Assembly (NCBI RefSeq): GCF_946222605.1
Contig: NZ_CAMIIE010000037.1
Location: 1 to 29,159, forward strand
Reading direction: 5' to 3'
DNA length: 29,159 nucleotides
From: an uncultured Acidocella sp.
Lineage (GTDB): Bacteria > Pseudomonadota > Alphaproteobacteria > Acetobacterales > Acetobacteraceae
Part shown: piece by piece, positions 24,526 to 29,159 of the stretch
Position numbering within the stretch: the stretch's first letter is position 1
Layout: the number at the start of each line of letters is the position of its first letter
Position numbers and translations under genes: made by a program
Notes under the pieces: model-generated
Database searches by the model: none
Seen by the model: only the letters and a program-made list of their open reading frames with translations
What the model was told of the DNA's origin: nothing

Positions 24526-24554
24526 TTGAAGCCGCCCCCGGCTGCAACTATACC
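24526..24554 (+). promoter_or_regulatory. Promoter of ettA
   Basis: TTGAAG (24526-24531), 17 bases, then TATACC (24549-24554) is the best promoter match in the window. It predicts a start near 24561 and a 23-nt leader containing AGGA before the ATG at 24584. Confidence 0.6.
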
Positions 24555-24583
24555 CTGGGCAACCGCGTTTAGTAGGATCGCCG

Positions 24584-26263
24584 ATGGCCGCTTATCAATA
24601 TGTGTATGTGATGAAGGATCTCACGAAGGCCTATCCGGGCGGGCGTGAAGTGTTCAAGGGCATCACCCTCTCCTTCCTCCCGGGCGTGAAGATCGGCGTG
24701 CTGGGCGTCAATGGCGCCGGTAAATCGACCCTGCTGAAAATCATGGCGGGGATCGAGACCGAATATGGCGGCGAGGCCTGGGCGGCCGAGGGCGTGAAGG
24801 TGGGCTATCTGGCCCAGGAGCCGCAGCTCGATGCGAGCAAGACCGTCGGCGAGAACGTCGCCGAGGCGTTCCAGGAGGTCCGCGCGGCGCTGAAGCGCTT
24901 CAACGAGATCTCCGAAGCCTTCATGGAGCCGATGGACGACGACAAGATGAACGACCTGCTGGCCGAACAGGCCAAGCTGCAGGAAATCATCGACACCAAG
25001 GATGGCTGGGATCTGGACCGGCAGATCGAGATCGCGCTCGACGCGCTGCGCTGCCCGCCCTCCGACTCTCCCGTGGACAAGCTCTCCGGCGGTGAGAAGC
25101 GCCGCGTGGCGCTGTGCCGCCTGCTGCTGGAGAAGCCCGACATCCTGCTGCTCGATGAGCCGACCAACCATCTGGACGCGGAATCGGTGGCCTGGCTGGA
25201 GCGGACGCTGGAGAATTACACCGGCACCGTCATTCTGATCACCCATGATCGCTACTTCCTGGACAATGTCACCAACTGGATCCTGGAAATCGAGCGTGGC
25301 CGCGGCTACCCGTATGAGGGCAATTACTCCTCCTGGCTGGAGCAGAAGCAGAAGCGTCTGGCCCAGGAAGAGAAGGAAGAATCCTCCCGCCAGCGCGCTT
25401 TGGCCGAGGAGCGGGAATGGATCAACGCCTCCGCCAAGGCCCGCCAGACCAAATCCCGCGCGCGTATCCAGCGCTATGAGGAAATGCTGGCCAAGTCCCA
25501 GGAGCTGGCCGGCGGCGTCGCGGAAATCGTCATCCCGCCCGGCCCGCGCCTGGGCGGCACCGTCATCGAGGCGCAGGATCTCTGCAAGGGCTTCGGCGAC
25601 CGCGAGCTGATCAACGGGCTGAATTTCAAGCTGCCGCCGGGCGGCATCGTCGGCGTCATCGGCCCGAACGGTGCCGGTAAATCGACCCTGTTCAAGATGA
25701 TCACCGGCGCCGAAAAGCCGGATTCCGGGGCGTTGAAAATCGGCGAGACGGTGAAGCTCGGCTATGTCGACCAGTCCCGCGACAGCCTGGATGACAACAA
25801 GAATGTCTGGGAGGAAATCTCCGGCGGCACCGATGTCATCTATCTCGGCAAGCGCACCATCGCCTCGCGCGCCTATGTCGGCGCCTTCAACTTCAAGGGC
25901 GCTGACCAGCAGAAGAAAGTCGGCATCCTCTCCGGCGGTGAGCGCAACCGCGTGCATCTGGCCAAGATGCTGAAATCCGAAGCCAACGTCATCCTGCTCG
26001 ATGAGCCGACCAACGATCTCGACGTCGATACGCTGCGCGCCCTGGAAGAGGCGCTGATGGAATTCGCCGGCTGCGCCGTGGTCATCTCCCATGATCGCTG
26101 GTTCCTCGATCGCCTGGCCACCCATATCCTCGCCTTCGAGGGCGACAGCCATGTCGAATGGTTCGAAGGCAACTTCCAAGCCTACGAAGAAGACAAGCGC
26201 CGCCGCCTGGGCCAGGACGCCGCCGAGCCGCACCGTATCAAATACCGGCCGCTGACGCGGTAA
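24584..26263 (+). CDS. ettA: Energy-dependent translational throttle protein EttA (ABC-F ATPase)
   Basis: This 559-residue cytoplasmic ABC-F protein (E. coli EttA 555) binds the ribosomal E site and gates the first peptide bond according to ATP/ADP. It has two ABC domains in one chain without membrane segments: Walker A GVNGAGKST (41-49), LSGGEKRR (about 167) and LLLDEPTNHLD (about 188-198); then a charged linker (about 245-300) that inserts next to the P-site tRNA; then Walker A GPNGAGKST (about 361), LSGGERNR (about 449) and DEPTNDLD (about 473). An EttA-type arm insertion (MDDDKMNDLLAEQAKLQ) is present in domain 1. Codon choice is more C-ending than in its neighbours, as in a highly expressed gene. 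It has its own promoter and is followed by the compound palindrome. Confidence 0.95.
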   Translation: MAAYQYVYVMKDLTKAYPGGREVFKGITLSFLPGVKIGVLGVNGAGKSTLLKIMAGIETEYGGEAWAAEGVKVGYLAQEPQLDASKTVGENVAEAFQEVRAALKRFNEISEAFMEPMDDDKMNDLLAEQAKLQEIIDTKDGWDLDRQIEIALDALRCPPSDSPVDKLSGGEKRRVALCRLLLEKPDILLLDEPTNHLDAESVAWLERTLENYTGTVILITHDRYFLDNVTNWILEIERGRGYPYEGNYSSWLEQKQKRLAQEEKEESSRQRALAEEREWINASAKARQTKSRARIQRYEEMLAKSQELAGGVAEIVIPPGPRLGGTVIEAQDLCKGFGDRELINGLNFKLPPGGIVGVIGPNGAGKSTLFKMITGAEKPDSGALKIGETVKLGYVDQSRDSLDDNKNVWEEISGGTDVIYLGKRTIASRAYVGAFNFKGADQQKKVGILSGGERNRVHLAKMLKSEANVILLDEPTNDLDVDTLRALEEALMEFAGCAVVISHDRWFLDRLATHILAFEGDSHVEWFEGNFQAYEEDKRRRLGQDAAEPHRIKYRPLTR

Positions 26264-26295
26264 CGCCCGGGCGCCTTGCACGCGGTAAGGCCTGC

Positions 26296-26503
26296 CCAAG
26301 GGGGACGCTGTCCCCCTTGGATCCCCCTGCAAAGGGCCGGGAGGCCCTTTGATCCCATTCTATTCGGCATTTGGGGAGGGAGGGCGCGCGCCCTTGCTTC
26401 TCAAACGCCCGTGCCCGCGCGCGCCCTCCCTCCCCAAATGCCGGGTGGGTTCCAAGGGCCTTTCGGCCCTTGGCGGGGGGTTCAGGGGGGCAGCGCCCCC
26501 CTG
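26296..26503. repeat. Compound palindromic element of five hairpins with mirror symmetry
   Basis: Five perfect hairpins follow one another in the 272-bp gene-free gap after ettA. H1: 26296-26306/26310-26320 (11 bp, loop GCT). H2: 26330-26338/26343-26351 (9 bp). H3: 26365-26391/26417-26443 (27 bp perfect, 25-nt loop). H4: 26452-26460/26465-26473 (9 bp, loop TTTC). H5: 26483-26491/26495-26503 (9 bp, loop AGC). H1 resembles H5 and H2 resembles H4 in inverted orientation, so the whole 208 bp is one large imperfect inverted repeat centred near 26404. No transposase or credible ORF lies inside. It may end ettA transcription, but its size points to a MITE or REP cluster. Confidence 0.8.
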
Positions 26504-26535
26504 CGCCGGCCCCACCACAAGCAAGGTGCCCAGAT

Positions 26536-27060
26536 ATGACCGTGACATCGGCCTGGTGCGTCGAGACGGCGCGGTTGCGGATGACGCCGGTGGGGTATTG
26601 GGATTTGCCGGATTTGATCCGGCTGAAGGGGGATCCGCGGGCTTATGCGCTGATGCTGGGCGGGGTGCGTTCGCGGCTACAGGTGGCGCAGGAGCTGGCG
26701 CAGGACATCCAGGATTGGGGCCGGCATGGGTATGGCATGTGGGCGGTGCGGGCGCGGCGCGGCAAGTTTGTGGGCATCACGGCGCTGATGCATCGGCCGG
26801 ACGGGCGCGGCGTGGCGTTGCGCTTTGCCTTTTATCCGGAGGCGCGCGGGGTTGGGCTGGCGCGGGAGGCGGCGGCGGCGGCCTTGGTCTATGCGCATGA
26901 TGTCGCCCGGCTGCCGGTGGTGATCGCGGTGGCGCGGGAGGATAATCATGGCTCGCGGCAGGTGTTGAATTCCATCGGCATGTCAAGATGCGGCGCGTTT
27001 CAGCGGGATGGACATTTAATGATTATATACCAATCAGTTAATACATCAGGGCCGGGGTGA
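26536..27060 (+). CDS. GNAT-family N-acetyltransferase (RimJ/RimL-like)
   Basis: This 174-residue protein has the RimJ/RimL-type GNAT layout: TARLRMTPVGYWDLPDLIRL at the N terminus, GMWAVRARRGKFVGITALM for strands 4-5, and the acetyl-CoA-binding Arg-x-x-Gly-like loop in YPEARGVGLAREAAAAAL. The end, AREDNHGSRQVLNSIGM, is the family's conserved last motif. The acceptor (ribosomal protein, antibiotic or small molecule) cannot be told. The start ATG at 26536 follows the compound palindrome directly, with only a weak AAGG about 12 bases upstream. It is probably transcribed from a promoter inside or near the palindrome, or by read-through from ettA. Confidence 0.85.
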   Translation: MTVTSAWCVETARLRMTPVGYWDLPDLIRLKGDPRAYALMLGGVRSRLQVAQELAQDIQDWGRHGYGMWAVRARRGKFVGITALMHRPDGRGVALRFAFYPEARGVGLAREAAAAALVYAHDVARLPVVIAVAREDNHGSRQVLNSIGMSRCGAFQRDGHLMIIYQSVNTSGPG

Positions 27061-27123
27061 ATTCGGCGTAACGACGCGGATTTCCCCTTGCCCGCGCGGC
27101 GGGGTTTGAAGCTAAAACGGGGT

Positions 27124-27354
27124 GTGACACGGCAAGAGCATGAATCGATTTTGACCTTTCTGGAGGCGACGCTCCACCGCGCCGTGGAGCCGTTGGACGT
27201 GGAGGCGGATGCGATCATCCGGGCCTATTTCAAGCGCCATCCGGACGCCGCCTATCATGTCACCAAGCTGGCCATGGCCTTGTCGGCGCCGCTGCAGGTG
27301 GATGCGCCGAAGCGGCGCGGCTGGTTCTCTGCGCTGCGCGCCCGGCACGGTTGA
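27124..27354 (+). CDS. Small DUF2076-like protein
   Basis: This is a predicted 76-residue protein. The stretch TRQEHESILTFLEATLHRAV followed by DVEADAIIRAYFKRHPDAAYHVTKLAMAL resembles the N-terminal segment of DUF2076 proteins (in which a PDAPY-type motif precedes a short helix), but it lacks the long low-complexity and Cys/Gly-rich C terminus of full-length members. No function is known. I start it at GTG 27124 because that gives MTRQEHE, like family members; a TTG at 27088 would add twelve basic residues. It lies between the GNAT gene and the aminotransferase, whose ATG is 51 bases downstream. Confidence 0.55.
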   Translation: MTRQEHESILTFLEATLHRAVEPLDVEADAIIRAYFKRHPDAAYHVTKLAMALSAPLQVDAPKRRGWFSALRARHG

Positions 27355-27404
27355 AACGCCGGCGGCTTGCCCGCCGCGCCGCGCCGCCGCATAGATTTCG
27401 ATTC

Positions 27405-28607
27405 ATGACCGAATATGCCGCACGAATTGGCCGCACCGCGCTGGCCGCCACCTTTGCCATGGCCGCCCGGGCCCGCGCCTTGCGGGCGGAGGGCAAGGAT
27501 GTGATCTCGCTCTCGCTCGGCGAGCCGGATTTTCCGACCCCCGCCTTTGTGGTCGAGGCCGCCCATGCGGCGGCGCGGCGCGGCGAGACCAAATATCCGC
27601 CGCTGGGCGGGATCGAGCCGTTGCGCGCGGCGATTGCGGAGAAATTCACCCGTGAGCATGGGCTGGCCGTGCGCCCGCAGGATGTGCTGGTCACCAATGG
27701 CGGCAAGCAGGGGATTTTCAACATCGTGATGGCGCTGATCGGCGCCGGGGATGAGGTGATCATTCCGGCCCCGGCCTGGGCGGGCTATGAGCAGACGGTG
27801 AAATTCGCCGGCGGCGTGCCGGTGTTCGTGCCCTGTCCGCAGGCGCAGGGCTTTGTGTTGCAGCCCGAGGCGCTGGCCCAGGCGATTACCGGGCGCACCA
27901 AGCTGCTGCTGCTGAATTATCCCAGCAACCCATCCGGGGCGACGATTTCCCGCGAGGGGCTGGCGGCTTTGGCCGAGGTGCTGCGGCACTATCCGCATGT
28001 CTGGGTGCTCTCGGACGATATTTACGAGCATCTGCTGTTTGGCGGTGCCCAGCACCATACGCTGCTGGGGGTGGCGCCGGATCTGCGCGACCGGGTGGTG
28101 ACCTTGTCCGGCGTTTCCAAGACCTATGCGATGACCGGCTGGCGGATTGGCTGGTGCATCGGCCCGGCGGAGATGATCAAGGCGGCGACCGTGGTGCAGG
28201 CGACGGCGACGTCCGGCGTGTCCTCCATCGGCCAGGCGGCGGCGCTGGCGGCGCTGACCGGGGACCAGGAATTTCTGGCCGAGCGCGCGGCGTCCTATGA
28301 GGAACGGCGGGATGCGGTGGTGGCAAGCCTTAACCAGATCCCCGGCCTCTCCTGCCATCGGCCGGAAGGGGCGTTTTATGTGTTCCCGAGCATTGCCGGG
28401 TGCCTGGGCAAGACCACGCCGGCGGGCCGGGTGATCGGCTCGGACGATGATTTCGCCATGGCCTTGCTGGAGGAGGCGCAGGTGGCGGTGGTGCAGGGCT
28501 CGGCCTTCGCGCTCAGCCCGCATATCCGCATTTCCACCGCCACCGCCCTGCCCCGGCTGCTGGAAGCCTGCCAGCGCATTTCGGGCTTCTGCAACGCGCT
28601 GCGCTGA
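27405..28607 (+). CDS. Class I pyridoxal-phosphate aminotransferase (aspartate/aromatic type)
   Basis: This 400-residue fold-type I enzyme is close to the AspC/AatA alphaproteobacterial aspartate aminotransferases. Seen: LSLGEPDFPTP (34-44), KYPPLGGIEPLR, VTNGGKQGIF, NYPSNPSGA (171-179), SDDIYEHL, and the PLP lysine Lys239 in SGVSKTYAMTGWRIGW; the substrate-carboxylate arginine is in SPHIRISTA near the C terminus. It would transfer the amino group between aspartate or a related amino acid and 2-oxoglutarate in the cytoplasm. Exact substrate range is not certain. The ATG at 27405 is chosen since the frame upstream (from 27351) overlaps the preceding gene and is basic low-complexity. Confidence 0.92.
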   Translation: MTEYAARIGRTALAATFAMAARARALRAEGKDVISLSLGEPDFPTPAFVVEAAHAAARRGETKYPPLGGIEPLRAAIAEKFTREHGLAVRPQDVLVTNGGKQGIFNIVMALIGAGDEVIIPAPAWAGYEQTVKFAGGVPVFVPCPQAQGFVLQPEALAQAITGRTKLLLLNYPSNPSGATISREGLAALAEVLRHYPHVWVLSDDIYEHLLFGGAQHHTLLGVAPDLRDRVVTLSGVSKTYAMTGWRIGWCIGPAEMIKAATVVQATATSGVSSIGQAAALAALTGDQEFLAERAASYEERRDAVVASLNQIPGLSCHRPEGAFYVFPSIAGCLGKTTPAGRVIGSDDDFAMALLEEAQVAVVQGSAFALSPHIRISTATALPRLLEACQRISGFCNALR

Positions 28608-28671
28608 CGCCGGGGTTGCGCCACGGCGCGACGACGCCACATGCAGGGAACCCAAAAAAGAGGAGACCTGC

Positions 28672-29103
28672 ATGAGCGTTAAGGAAGTTCTCTACAAGGC
28701 CCATGGCCACGCCACCGGCGGCCGCGCCGGCAAGGGCGCCACCGATGACAACAAGGTGAATGTCACGCTGAGCGTGCCCAAGGGGCTGGGCGGCGATGAC
28801 GGGCCGGGCACCAATCCGGAGCAGCTTTTCTCCGTGGGCTATTCCGCCTGCTTCCTGGGGGCGCTGAAGGTCGTCGCCGGCAAGGAGAAGGTGAAGCTGC
28901 CGGAGGATACCAAGGTTTCCGCTGAAATCGGCATCGGCCCGCGTGAGGATGGCGAGGGGTTTGGCATCACCGCGGCGCTGACCATCTCCGCCAATGGGGT
29001 GGATAAGGCGCAGCTGGAGGATCTGGTGCAGAAGGCGCATATTGTCTGCCCCTACTCCAACGCCATTCATAAAAGCGTGGATGTGAAGCTCAGCGTCGCC
29101 TAG
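28672..29103 (+). CDS. ohr: Organic hydroperoxide resistance protein (Ohr/OsmC family)
   Basis: This 143-residue thiol peroxidase matches Ohr length. The peroxidatic cysteine Cys60 is in SVGYSACFLGAL and the resolving Cys126 in AHIVCPYSNAI, as in Ohr rather than the shorter-spaced OsmC. The early GGRAGKGATDDN stretch is also typical and carries the catalytic arginine. It reduces organic hydroperoxides using lipoylated proteins as electron source. An excellent AGAGGAG ribosome site (28659-28665) stands before the ATG. No OhrR gene or clear OhrR box is visible in the 64 bases before it, so regulation is not apparent. A terminator-like palindrome follows at the stop. Confidence 0.94.
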   Translation: MSVKEVLYKAHGHATGGRAGKGATDDNKVNVTLSVPKGLGGDDGPGTNPEQLFSVGYSACFLGALKVVAGKEKVKLPEDTKVSAEIGIGPREDGEGFGITAALTISANGVDKAQLEDLVQKAHIVCPYSNAIHKSVDVKLSVA

Positions 29104-29159
29104 CGCATCAAGCTTTTAGCTTGATGCTCTAGATTTTGTTTTAGCGAGCAATTTCATGT
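29104..29159. repeat. RIME-like extragenic palindrome, cut by window edge
   Basis: GCATCAAGCT (29105-29114) pairs perfectly over 10 bp with 29118-29127 around TTT. It is followed by CTCTAGATTTTGTTTTAGC, a tail closely resembling the CTCTAGATTTTTGTTTT tail of alphaproteobacterial RIME-type mosaic repeats. It starts directly after the ohr stop; the T-rich tail also makes it a likely ohr terminator. Confidence 0.65.

Noticed and set aside
24569..26332. A 587-codon minus-strand frame opposite ettA
   Set aside because: The sense strand encodes a full ABC-F protein with both Walker and signature motifs; the antisense frame shows no motif.
26349..26900. Open frames through the compound palindrome after ettA
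   Set aside because: They arise from GC-rich hairpin DNA and shadow the GNAT gene; translated products are low-complexity.

Overview
The window is ordinary-looking chromosomal DNA of a high-GC alphaproteobacterium. Three things suggest Rhodospirillales, probably Acetobacteraceae: strong G/C-ending codon use, the hemC-hemD-Mic60-hemY block that is characteristic of alphaproteobacteria, and extragenic palindromes of a type common in alphaproteobacterial genomes. The family-level placement is an inference from style and gene content, not from a marker-gene comparison. I see no phage, integrase, transposase, CRISPR array or obvious island; coding density is high and most neighbouring genes overlap by 1-11 bases.

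Layout. 1-43 is the 5' part of a tRNA-Arg(CCG) gene cut by the window edge. 173-2283 holds a TDT/SLAC1-type anion channel and a divergent LysR regulator that share a short AT-rich control region. 2273-3132 has a rhodanese and a DUF985 cupin. 3199-4274 is a tandem pair of short-chain ChrA proteins. 4279-6241 is an L-lactate utilisation unit: a GntR/FadR-type LldR regulator with two operators, overlapping lldD. 6273-6421 is a highly structured leader in front of a SulP anion transporter (6422-7903). 7935-14065 on the minus strand is an overlapping cluster tsaD-rlmJ-gpsA-TPR protein-GT-C glycosyltransferase. Divergent from it, 14089-17863 is hemC-hemD-Mic60-hemY. 18083-21471 is a glutarate/glutaryl-CoA degradation module (class III CoA-transferase, glutaryl-CoA dehydrogenase, divergent LysR). 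21564-23583 has a BaiN/HI0933-type flavoprotein overlapping a methyltransferase. Then come a small glycosyltransferase (minus), ettA with a good promoter, a GNAT acetyltransferase, a DUF2076-like small protein, a class I aminotransferase, and an Ohr/OsmC peroxidase at the right edge.

The genes are mainly housekeeping (tRNA modification, 23S methylation, phospholipid precursor, tetrapyrrole synthesis, translation factor) mixed with small catabolic units that each carry their own regulator. The most interesting material lies between genes: (i) the SulP leader, in which one hairpin loop is complementary both to another hairpin loop and to the start codon region; (ii) a 208-bp compound palindrome of five hairpins with mirror symmetry after ettA; (iii) a cloverleaf-like 136-bp inverted repeat after hemY; (iv) a RIME-like palindrome cut by the right edge. 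I did not find a convincing undescribed multi-gene system; the SulP leader is the best candidate for something new or poorly described.
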